Below are positions 22,736 to 31,704 of a DNA stretch of 64,000 nt, piece after piece. The notes under the pieces were generated by a model. The model was not told where the DNA came from. It saw only the letters and a program-made list of their open reading frames with translations, and ran no database searches. The position numbers and the translations under genes were made by a program. Origin of the DNA: Larix kaempferi (taxonomy: Eukaryota > Streptophyta > Pinopsida > Pinales > Pinaceae); contig BSBM01000825.1 of assembly GCA_027924585.1 (NCBI GenBank), positions 1,530,001 to 1,594,000 on the forward strand. Reading direction: 5' to 3'. How positions within the stretch are numbered: the stretch's first letter is position 1; the number at the start of each line of letters is the position of its first letter.

Positions 22736-23110
22736 CAGACTTAAACGGATTTTCAAAAACACTTAGGAAATTTTAACAAACAGAGATCATTATTTTTGCA
22801 ACAACACAGTATTCCAAGAAACGAAAATTGCACTTCTTTAAGCATAAAACAACAATCAAAACAACATAAGATGGCATAGGTTTCCCATGTTCCATCTCTA
22901 TTTCATAGAATGCATTCAATGCAATCAAATGCAAGCAATTTGCAAAAATCCCCAACAGTGATGCGATCTTAAGGTTTCTCTAATGCATTTTTGTTTTAAA
23001 TACAAAATGCATGAACACACAATATGCATTTCAGTTCCAAATATAAAATGCACACACACAATGACTTGTATTTCTGTGAAGGGCCCAATAACCGTAGGGT
23101 TGAACCTAGA
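22736..23110 (-). other. 5' leader of element L next to the primer site
   Basis: AT-rich leader between the 31-bp array and the primer-binding site. It repeats TGCATTT, AAATGCA and ACACACAAT words. No gene seen. Confidence 0.5.
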
Positions 23111-23122
23111 GCTCTGATACCA
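23111..23122 (-). promoter_or_regulatory. Primer-binding site of element L (initiator Met tRNA)
   Basis: The minus strand reads TGGTATCAGAGC three bases inside the 5' LTR. This is the standard complement to the 3' end of plant initiator-Met tRNA, which primes minus-strand DNA synthesis. Confidence 0.95.
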
Positions 23123-23125
23123 CTC

Positions 23126-24486
23126 TGTAACGTCCCCTTCTCCATAGAACAACAGGGAAGGAAACATTAACAACCTACCGGGCTTTTGATAAACTTAGCC
23201 CCAATATTTTTGCACATAAATAACTAACATTTTAAAACTTCTCTATGCAGATTCAATTCAATATAAACACAGCGGAATTAACAATACATATGCACACAGT
23301 TTTATCATGCATTCAACATATAAACAACAATCATTATTTAAAATGCTTGCAGGTCATAGAATTAAAATCAAGAATACTTATCTCGAATTATAATGGCCCA
23401 AACAACTGGCTACGTGAGAGCAACGTTCCACCCAACCATAGATCTCTGTCCAGCCTGTATTCTTTCATCTGAGAGATCACCCCCGAGCTGGGCTGTGTAT
23501 CCACTAAGGAGGAACTAGATGGCTCCCTCACAGTCAGGGTTTCACTCAAACAGCCATGCTAAGCCAACACACGGTTGGGTTTCTCAAGCATGCAATAGGA
23601 GATGGAGGAGGATGCTAGTCCACTGAGCTCCAACCCAGAGCCACATACCCTTCAAACTAGACTCAGCAATCCCATCCTCTATTCACACATCCACAATCGG
23701 ATTTCTCACAGCTTCGTTCAGCAAATAACCCAAATCCGTCACTCATTTTCTGAGCTGCAAAAATTGGGTTTTCCCATGGCTTTTGGGGTAGCTATTGCTC
23801 CCAAATTCGCCCCAAGGTTCCTACCAATGGATCCCCCATTGGATTTCTCTGTCCAATACCAAATCGGGACGTTTTTTGGCTTCCCAAAACGTGGGTTTCC
23901 TTCAAGTCGCGATTTCTGGTTTTCTCATTGCTGGGAGCTCGTTTTTGGTTGGGAAAAGATGTCCCATACTTCCACAATGGAATGGGGATAAGGATGGAGC
24001 AACCCCCAAGATGTAGAGTGACTTGTGGGACAAGTCAAAAGAGCCCATACCTTCCCATACGAATTTCAGGGCTGCCCATACTCCATCAAAGTCATTGACT
24101 TAATTCTTCAACCACTCTCTTACAACAGGAATAAATGTCATCTAGAAAGGTCAAATGGGTTCTCATAAAGACATATGGCAACCTATGGTTTACTCCCATA
24201 GCCCCCTCACCACTCCCTAGTGGATACACGTGGCCCCTTCTCATTCGTTGCCTCCATAGCCAGTCTTAGATTTTTATATTGCCTGATGTTTATTTACATC
24301 CTATTACAATTTCCATGGCTTAAGAGCACATGGTATCAAATATCAAATACTTGCCCTTTAAATAAAATTCGGCTTTCACTAGCGGGGCCTTGGCCTTGAG
24401 CTCCACGCTAGGAAAACATACATCACATGTACACTGATTTACATTAAAGGCTCATATATCCTAAGGGTCGAATTGGGGGTATTACA
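23126..24486 (-). repeat. 5' LTR of element L (right copy)
   Basis: 1361 bp, identical in length to 14883-16243. It lies next to the primer site on its interior side and the CACTC duplication on its outer side (24487-24491). Transcription would start inside it and run towards lower coordinates. Confidence 0.93.
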
Positions 24487-24491
24487 CACTC
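24487..24491. repeat. Target-site duplication CACTC, right copy (element L)
   Basis: It follows TATTACA of the right LTR and equals 14878-14882. Confidence 0.95.
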
Positions 24492-27149
24492 CCTCCAGTT
24501 GCACCTTAACTTGTTTCATGACCTCTACTACACGTGTTATGAGGAATTCAACTTTCGTTTGGAGCTCGTCCAGTTGTGTGGCCCTTCATTGCTATCGTTC
24601 GTGGGCCTTTGTTACACGCTATTGCATACTTTTCAACTCTGATGCCTTTGTCATTCACACCATTGGGGCCATCACTTTGAGCGATCCCTTAAAGGTCTCT
24701 AATTGTGATTCCACCTCACTGAGTTGTCCCTTTAGCGTGGCTAGCTGGTCATCTTCGAATACACCGCCCCAAAACTCTGTGATGCCTTCTGTGACTGTCT
24801 ATGCCACCTGTTCCATCTCCTGGATCTCTATTACTGCGTCCTCAATCGCCGTCTGCCGAATCTGAATCTGTTTCGGCGGTGTACTGGGTGTCACTCTAAC
24901 CCAGAGATCTGCATTTTCCTTCCTTAGATCAATGAGAGCCACCCCTAACATAACTGCTTGCGCTTCTAGGTCTACCTTCATATCTAGCGTTGTTGTTTCG
25001 CATGCCTTCGTAAGCGCTTTTTCTAATTTTGCATGTTCCTCTACAGCCTTCTCTTTTACAGCCAGTGTTGCATCTTTCTCCTCTTAGAGACGTTGTGCCT
25101 CCATCACTTTGGCATGCAGTTGCTTCTTATATGAGACCACCTTGTTGTGCATTTCAACATCGCAATCGTGGATTTTCGCGCTTGCTGCTACCTAGGTTTG
25201 GTGTAATGTCAACATCGAAAGTAGCTTGAAATTTACCATAACCTGGTCGGCCTTCTGTACCCTGGAATCCAAATCCTCATCACCTGTTCTGATGGCATGG
25301 GATTCTATTTGGACTATCCACGATTGGTTTCCGAATTCTACCTCTATGATGGGTGTCAACCTATTTTGTTGAATATCCCCGTGTGGGACGCTTGTACTAA
25401 TTATTGTGTTCACCATCGTAGTTATTAGCTCACCTATATCCTAGAATCACTCGGCTAAATGTTGTGTAATATGATCACAGATATTTTCCACCACTTCCGT
25501 AATGCTCTCCAGGATTCGGTTGATCTGCTGCGTAGTAAGCCCTTCCCATGTGCTTCTGCCAACATGGTCCATCCTATTCTTTGTTTGCAGCTCGTCTTGC
25601 TGTGCCTCCAGCTCTGATTCTATCAGAGTGTTTTCCGTTGAAGCTCCATCGTGACTAGATGCCTCCAACTGATATTCCATAAGGTTATTTTGTCTTGAAC
25701 CTTGCTTCTAACTGTCTAAAACTTCTTCTGCCTTGGCCGGGTTCGGTCGACCTATGTTCTGGTTGTTCACTATGTCCTTTTCTGTGGTTGGGACCTTCAA
25801 TTCCTCTAGCCACCTAGCGATAATGGCATCTAGCTCTTCCTTGGTGAGTTTGTACTGTGTCCGTAGCCATTGCTTCCCTGGATCTCTGTGGGCTTGAAGG
25901 TAAATCATCTTCGCTTCGACTGAGAGATGTGAGATCGATCGATATTTTGTTGTTGCTTGCTCCGATATCTGCGGTATCATCTATGCATCTATCTGCATCC
26001 TCTCCAGCAACACATAAAACTGCACAATGTTTTCGTTATGTCGCACCTTATCTGTAGTTGCCCATAAGTTCTGGTACTGCGCCCCTTCGCATACCCGAGC
26101 TTCTAGGGTGTCCATACCCTGATAGTGGTCGAGTTCCCTCCACCCTACTAACGTAATGAGCAGGAGGATCTAGGAGTACGTAAATGCCTTCCTATACTCT
26201 TGGGCATCGTGCACATCACCGATCAACTCATGTAGCAGGAATTGGGACCAATTCATCTGCTCTCCTACTGCGCACCGTTCCGCGGTAGCAATGACCCCTG
26301 AATTACATTCCTTAGGCATGTTCTTCCAGGTCACTTTGACTGCTAGTATCTTGGCCCTGACCCTGACAGCCTGGTTTATGATTGTGTGGATAAGGTATCC
26401 TCAGGAATCTTTCATCACACCATACTTGGTCTTCAAGTGTTCCGCAAGATTTTTTTCGTTATCCTTCCCCTGGAAAAAATGGGAAGGGTCGGCTCCATCT
26501 TTAGGCAGCCCGATTATTCTTGCGATTAAGTCAACTATGACGGGGATCCTCTCATGCAACCAAATCCACCCACCATGAAAACAGGAAATCAGTTGTTTGA
26601 CACATGCATTGACCTGCGCCAACCACCCGAAGTGCGGCATGTGGGTGAGGCCTAATAGCCCCGATCGTTCCAGTCCCTTTTCCCATGCCACGGGTTCCTT
26701 GGTGGTTGAGCCTCCTTCGTACGAGACATCAACGTAGCCTTCTGCATATTCCTGGAATTTTGCGAGGTCATGGCCGGTAAACTGTAGCCTCTGCATTTTG
26801 GTCGTGATGTCCCCGACATGAGGAACGCCCTCCAGTACCGGCGACACCTCAATCTTATAGCTTTCATTCTTTTTTACCCGCAACACTGGTGCTGCTTTCT
26901 GGTGCGACGGAACGTAATCTGGTAGCATTGGGCAATCATGCCCTTCTTGCGGTACTTCTGCGCCTGAGGGGCCTGCAGCTCGATCGGTGAACGATGCTGA
27001 GGCCCGAGTTCCTTTCTTCTTGGCACGGCCGGTTCGCGCTTTGATTTTTTCTGACTAGCATGTTGGACATAACTTCTGGTTACTCCTCTGTAACTGGTGT
27101 TGGCTTTGGTCGCTCTATGCTGGTGCTTGAAACATAAAACTCCATACAA
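24492..27149 (-). pseudogene. Extra ORF of element M, decayed
   Basis: A long minus-strand frame of about 880 codons here, plus its end at 14713-14882. A basic N-terminal region (27149-26930) precedes a globular domain (about 26880-26090) with LPDYVPSHQKAAPVLR, NACVKQLISCFHGGWIWLHERIP, VDLIARIIGLPKDGADP and KTKYGVMKD. The rest (25980-24492) is Glu/Gln/Lys-rich and predicted coiled coil. Several in-frame stops and at least one shift break it. I recognise the type as an uncharacterised plant retroelement-associated protein with a GLP-containing domain. No catalytic motif is visible. A TATA box lies 55-65 bases upstream of the first start. Confidence 0.68.
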
Positions 27150-27202
27150 CTCTACAACCTCTTACTTAATCACACAATGCCTTTTCTTTGCCCCTTTTTC
27201 CT

Positions 27203-27212
27203 GTATTTATAG
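27203..27212 (-). promoter_or_regulatory. TATA box upstream of the element M extra ORF
   Basis: The minus strand reads CTATAAATAC at 27212-27203, and an ATG follows at 27149. The spacing would place a transcript start at about 27175 and a short leader, which looks like a dedicated promoter. No LTR ends are visible around it. Confidence 0.55.
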
Positions 27213-27561
27213 CGTGGGTTATTCGCATCTGGCCGATTTCGGACCATCATTACTGAATCCATAGATGATTTTCCAAATACACTGCATGCATTGGATATTA
27301 ATTGTTGATTTCTCATTTTTGCTGCTATCCATTATGGTTTAATTATTGTATTTATGACGGGATTTGACTCGGTCGCACCAAGTCTGTGATACTGCGATTC
27401 CTCTGTTGACTAGTTTTGTTGTTGTCGATCAATACTTGCTTTTCCACAGATGCCTGTGGCTGTTTTTTTTATCAGTAGTGAGGCCACGTCCGCAGTGCCA
27501 CGGTGTCGCACTTTGTGCGTGTTTTCGCAATGCTTGAGGTTGTCGCCAATGCCTTCCAACT
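27213..27561 (-). other. Gap where most of pol is missing in element M
   Basis: It lies between the truncated RT and the TATA box. No RT palm, RNase H or integrase motif can be read on either strand. Confidence 0.5.
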
Positions 27562-28035
27562 TCATTGGTGTGGTGTCATGTACTTCCCAAACTCATCCCT
27601 TACTAGCTCTTTACTTCCTGCGTCCATCATTCTCCTGTTCTTGGTTTGTACTGTCTCTGTGTGACTTTGATTCAATCGGTAGGGCCACTGCTTGACTGGC
27701 TTCGCATCGGGTTCCAGGGGAATCTTTATTTCACCTAGGTCCCCAGAAATTCCTTTCGTCTCTGATAATTTCATTGGGAACAGATCCTGAAACTCATGTA
27801 GCAGATCTGTCATCTTCGCAATGGTGGAATCATCCCAATAATACCCAATGCTTACAAACTTCAGGTTCTCCTCCATCCTAATGTTTACTTTCTTGATCTT
27901 CAGCAGTTGCTGAAATTTGTGGGAAGGAATTTCTGGTGACTCGACACTGCGACTACCTTTTGATTCTGGCACATGCGTAGCCCTCGGATCATCCTCATCA
28001 TCCGGCTCTCCTATGATATTGTAGCACTCCATCAT
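27562..28035 (-). pseudogene. Linker and N-terminal RT of element M
   Basis: Minus-strand words are SIGYYWDDSTIAKMTDLLHE, FQDLFPMKLSETKGISGDLG and IPLEPDAKPVKQWPYRLNQ, the usual run from the linker into the first RT block of a gypsy pol. The frame then loses family similarity (EAGII.PVEES expected) and ends near 27562 without the catalytic YxDD block. Confidence 0.75.
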
Positions 28036-28149
28036 AATTTATGGTGTCGCAGTCCACCGAAGTTCTAATGGTTGCTCTGTCGGTACGGCTTCAAATTTCT
28101 TCTCGCGGATGACCTTTAGCGCACTATGGATGAAGGGGTTCTCATCTAA

Positions 28150-28662
28150 GAATCAAAACATTTGGTTGAATCTAAGTGTTATCTCCTCCCAAGAAGTCGT
28201 GTCGCGTCGCAGTTCTGCTGCAACATACCAACTCCACAGTACTTCATCCAAAGTGTGAATGAATGCATGGACCCACTCCCCTTTTGCTCATAATCCCCAT
28301 TTTCTTTTGCACTTAGCCAAATGTACATTTGGGTTGCCTCTATCATCAAACTTCCTTCCGCTACATCCTTCTGCATCGCCGAACCTAACCAGCATTAGGT
28401 GGTGGCATAGTGGCCATGTTGTGATAATAGACTTGTGCACTACCCACCAGCGTGCAGGAGTAGCCTTCAAGGATTCCTCCAAGGCCAATAAACATTGCGG
28501 CTCTGACACTTTCTCTTCAAACTCTGCAAGAAAGGTTCTAAAATTAGGCAATCCTTCGTACGTTGGTAGCGCGCACTCCTCTGTGGATACCCATCGTAAT
28601 GACTGTGTGATTCTTGCACATATCCTAAATGAAAATTCATGCATCCGGTTCTACCAATTCTC
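28150..28662 (-). pseudogene. Capsid-like (gag-type) domain between protease and RT, element M
   Basis: Minus-strand words are LPTYEGLPNFRTFLAEFEEKV, LLALEESLKATPARWW and, after a stop, EWVHAFIHTLDEVLWSWY and TTSWEEITLRFNQMF. The pattern is that of a retrotransposon gag capsid (the W..F and Y..L helices). It lies downstream of the protease in the same orientation, not at the 5' end. I recall similar plant polyproteins with this order, so it is probably the native layout of the family and not a rearrangement. In-frame stops are present near 28290 and 28150. Confidence 0.65.
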
Positions 28663-29426
28663 GAGCGCCTCATACGAATCTGACGACACTGAACTGACAC
28701 TGTGCCAACCCAATTCACCATCTGCAGTAGGATTTATGTAATCCTCGGATATATTGTATATACTATCCCATCCCTTCGTAAATTTATCTCTGGCCAGTTC
28801 AATGTATCGTTTCCCTTCCGCATGATCCAAAGGTGTGATGACCCTCATCTCGTGATTATCAAATGACATTTTCCGCTTCTTAAATTTGATAACCGCTAGA
28901 TTATCGATTGCCCAATCGATCCCTAGCAGCACCTGGTAAGGACTCGTGTTGTCCACAATTTTAATTACATCGAAATCAGCATAAGGATTGAGGCCCTCAA
29001 TCTCAATAGGAAGTTGATACACCCGACCAATTGGAGTAACCTTACTATGATTTTCTAATCGCAACTGTACTGGTGACCAGGCCAACAGCAGTTTCCCCAT
29101 GGTCTCCCATGTCTGCTTGGTCAGAATGTTGACATCCGACCCTAGGTCTAAGATAATTGATTCGACATCAAAAGCTCCAATTTGTGTCGACATTCGCATC
29201 TCTCCCCTTGTATTCCTTTTTTGTATGTGATTTAACTCTTTGTTCCTGGAGTACACCCTCTCGTCGAGTCAACGGATTGGATATCTCCTCCAGTGCATTC
29301 TAATCCTTTTCCAACTCTAGGAAAATCTTTAAGAAGGCTTTTAGGGTATTATCCTTTCCCTGTGACTTCGTCTTGTCGAACGTTGATGGCATATTGTAGA
29401 TAACTTCTTCCTCAAGAGGTAACTTC
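28651..29426 (-). pseudogene. Retropepsin-like protease of element M
   Basis: The minus-strand frame shows ESIILDLGSDVNILTKQTW (aspartic protease block with D-L-G in place of D-S/T-G), QLRLENHSKVTPIGRVYQLPIEIEG, and YQVLLGIDWAIDNLAVI (the second conserved block). NPTADGELGWHSVSS follows and leads directly into the capsid-like domain. Similarity carries on upstream in another frame to 29426, where element C cuts it. The enzyme would cut the element polyprotein. Confidence 0.75.
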
Positions 29427-30171
29427 TGTTAACACCCAAAAAGTGTTCACTACCTCATCTACCTCATTACATGGCTCATTTGTCCATTTTCCTACCATAT
29501 TTCCCTTAAAAACCCTAAAAATCCCACTAAAAAGCCTCCAAAAGGCCTAAAATGCCTCCAAAAGGCCACAAAACCATCAAAAAGGCCTTAAAAAGGCTAG
29601 AAAACCCCTTTTTCCTCCAAAAATATCCAAAATTCCTCTAAAATAGCAAAATCCCTCTAAAAAAGGAATAAAAAATATAAAATAATGAGGAAAAGGAGGA
29701 AAAAACCCTATACAGCTGCCCTAAACCATATGGTTCCCAAAACCATGGGCCAGCACTCCACCACCAAAAAACTATAAATAGGTGATGGAGACCCCTCATT
29801 TCATATCCACAGTCATAAGCACCCTTACTCTGCCAAAATCTCTCTTGAAACCCTAGCTCACCCTTGAGCTACTTTCACCTTGAGAGCCCCTTTTGGCCCA
29901 TTCCCACCATTGGAGAAAGAGAAGGAGCAAGTTGGAGCTTGGAGCAACCCTCTTGGAGCATTGCAAGAGCTTCACCAACCTCCACATTGGAGGTAAAATT
30001 AATACAAAAGCCATTCTTTACATCTTCTTTTTTCTGTTTCATGCACATGTTTAGAGTAATTTAGATTTCGGTTTTAGCATTTTAATTTACATTTACTGAA
30101 CTGCTACTAAGGAGTCCATTCTCCCTAGTAGGTGCTCATTTGCACAAGCTAGGGGTAAAACCCTAGCTACA
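29427..30171 (+). repeat. 5' LTR of element C
   Basis: It starts TGTTAACACC immediately after the element M frame stops, and ends AGCTACA directly before a primer-site-like sequence. A TATA box TATAAATAG lies at 29773-29781. About 745 bp. Repeated AAAAGGCC words fill 29540-29600. The absence of a partner LTR leaves the ends dependent on boundary logic. Confidence 0.75.
29773..29781 (+). promoter_or_regulatory. TATA box of the element C LTR
   Basis: TATAAATAG within CCAAAAAACTATAAATAGGTG. It lies about 345 bases after the LTR start, where U3 promoters are expected. Confidence 0.7.
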
Positions 30172-30173
30172 GT

Positions 30174-30191
30174 TTTGGCGACTCCACTGGG
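30174..30191 (+). promoter_or_regulatory. Primer-binding site of element C
   Basis: TTTGGCGACTCCACTGGG begins two bases after the terminal CA of the 5' LTR. A TTTGGCGACTC-type site is common in Tat-lineage plant elements. I do not assign the tRNA with certainty. Confidence 0.7.
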
Positions 30192-30239
30192 TTTGAATTT
30201 CTGGTTACGATTTTTAAATATTTTTTCTGTTCGGCTCTC

Positions 30240-30780
30240 CCTTTCGGCCGCCGTATACTGCGTTTTTTCCCCCCACAGTCGCGTTCCGACCGCGTCTTTC
30301 AGGAACTTACCTGCGACCCGACCGCGGCTCTCAGACTATTTCCGGTGACCTGCCGGCCGTTTTCAGTCTATTACCTGCAATCCGGCCGTGGCTATTAGCC
30401 TGTTTGGGACGGTCGGACTGCGGCTATTGCCCTCTTTTCTGCGTCCTTCCTGCGGCTTTCGGCCAGTTTCCCGCAACTCGCCGGTGCCTTTCGACATTTT
30501 TCTCGCGTCCTGACTGCGGATTTCAGCCCCTTTGTTGCATCCCGACTGCGTCTATCTTCCAAAAACCCACGTCCTGTCCGCGCCTATTTTCCTCAAACCC
30601 GCGGTTCGACTGCTCAGTTTCGCCACAGACCCGCGGTCTGATTTCTGCATTTTTTCCAGTTTTGAACCCAGCCCCCTTTGCTGCAATATTTTCTACATCT
30701 GCACAGCCACCTGTCCTACCTGCAGCCATCCTTCCCTACAGCCTTTTCTGCAACATAATTTCTGTACCCTTTACAGAATC
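30240..30780 (+). repeat. GC-rich degenerate minisatellite in the element C leader
   Basis: A unit of about 30-40 bp, close to CCCGACCGCGGCTNTCAG followed by a pyrimidine-rich linker, recurs a dozen or more times with drift (CCGACCGCG, CCGGCCGTGG, CGGACTGCGG, CCTGACTGCGG). It keeps many CG dinucleotides. Confidence 0.65.
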
Positions 30781-31170
30781 TTTTTAAAATTTTAGTATTT
30801 TAATTCAGAAAATTTTGCATGTTTAATTTCAGTATTTTTAATTAGAAAGTTGCCCCCCTTGTGGCACTTTTATTTTGGGTTCATCACCTCACGAGCAAAC
30901 ACTCTGTCACATAATTCAAGTGAGCCTTAAAAACTACTTAACTCAACCAATATTCTAACCCCACTTGGGGAACACAAAAGAATCTTTGTAGTTAGGTAGG
31001 ATCGGGGGGATAGGCTTCCAATAACACCCCTCGGTTACTTACACTTGAGACATAGTTGTTGTCCAATTAGGGAACCAAAATCCCCTAGTACTTTTTGGCA
31101 CGGTCACAACCAGTTTACCAGAGGGCCTCTCCCCTAGGAGGGTTGAAGTCACGAGGAGGGTTCCGGAGGC

Positions 31171-31364
31171 CTGAGTGGAATACCGCATTCCATTCAGTCA
31201 CCGAAGGATACCTTTCGCAGTTCTCGGGATATCCCTGTATAGGGGTATTGCGGTAAAAGGACCAAACGACAGATTCACCTTTCTGGACGTGTCATGAATG
31301 GGGTATCTTAGTTGCCATTCTTCTAGGATTGACTACCCGATGTCCCTCCCGGTAGGGGGACATC
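31171..31364 (+). promoter_or_regulatory. Structured RNA candidate in the element C leader
   Basis: Four stem-loops lie in 200 bases just before gag. They are 31171-31197 (11 pairs with one G-U, loop ACCGC), 31202-31217 (CGAAGG with CCTTTCG), 31229-31248 (ATATCCC with GGGGTAT) and 31339-31364 (GATGTCCC with GGGACATC, 8 perfect pairs). CTACC at 31333-31337 can pair with GGTAG at 31351-31355 inside the last loop, which would make a pseudoknot. A packaging, dimerisation or translation-control signal is plausible; no function is shown. Confidence 0.5.
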
Positions 31365-31704
31365 TTAGCCACTTGGCTTTCCTATTCATATTGTCTGACT
31401 GGATTTCATCACCTTGCAGAGGATATGTCTAGTTGAGTCAGAATACTTTTTAGTCAGGTGTTTGCATGCTCCCTTACCTCCTTTTGGTCTAGTGAGTCCA
31501 CCATTTTTTATTTTTAGGAAACCTGCTGCTTGTTGGTATTCTGACCATTTTGTTGGTACTCCACTTATTGTAGCACAGCTGTTACAGTAGGTGTTTTGAG
31601 TTGGTTGTTGGCCTGAGTGCCTTGTTTTTGCGCTCTCCTTCTGCACACTCGGTTGCATTAGGATTTTTTGAGCTATTTTTTCACTCACCACAATCCCCAG
31701 TGAT

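Larger units (their letters stand above)
14883..24486 (-). mobile_element. Element L: complete non-autonomous LTR retrotransposon (9604 bp)
   Basis: Two 1361-bp direct repeats (14883-16243 and 23126-24486) start TGTAA and end TTACA, and are flanked by CACTC duplications. An initiator-Met primer site (minus strand TGGTATCAGAGC) adjoins the right LTR, and a purine tract (minus strand AAGGGGGAGGGGAA) adjoins the left LTR, so the element points to the minus strand. The 6.9 kb interior has no RT, integrase or protease and only one gag-like zinc-knuckle ORF. That makes it a large non-autonomous derivative that would depend on enzymes from elsewhere. By eye the LTRs differ at roughly 17 sites (about 1.2 percent), so insertion is relatively recent. 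Confidence 0.93.
24492..29426 (-). mobile_element. Element M: minus-strand Ty3/gypsy, right part
   Basis: Coding frames on the minus strand run protease, capsid-like domain, start of RT (29426 to 27562), then a separate extra ORF (27149 to 24492 and on to 14713). Most of RT, all of RNase H and all of integrase are missing between 27560 and 27220, which suggests an internal deletion. The 5' end is cut at 29426 by element C. Element L is inserted in its extra ORF. Confidence 0.75.
30192..31704 (+). other. Untranslated leader of element C
   Basis: 1.5 kb between primer site and gag. The first part (30240-30780) is a GC-rich degenerate repeat. The last part (31171-31364) contains four consecutive hairpins. 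No protein is supported on the plus strand. Confidence 0.65.

Noticed and set aside
21940-22776. Several overlapping open frames of 70-280 codons on both strands, Arg-, Phe- and Ser-rich
   Set aside because: They are produced by the 31-bp stop-free repeat read in all frames; periodic peptide repeats shift frame by unit and no start, domain or composition supports a gene.
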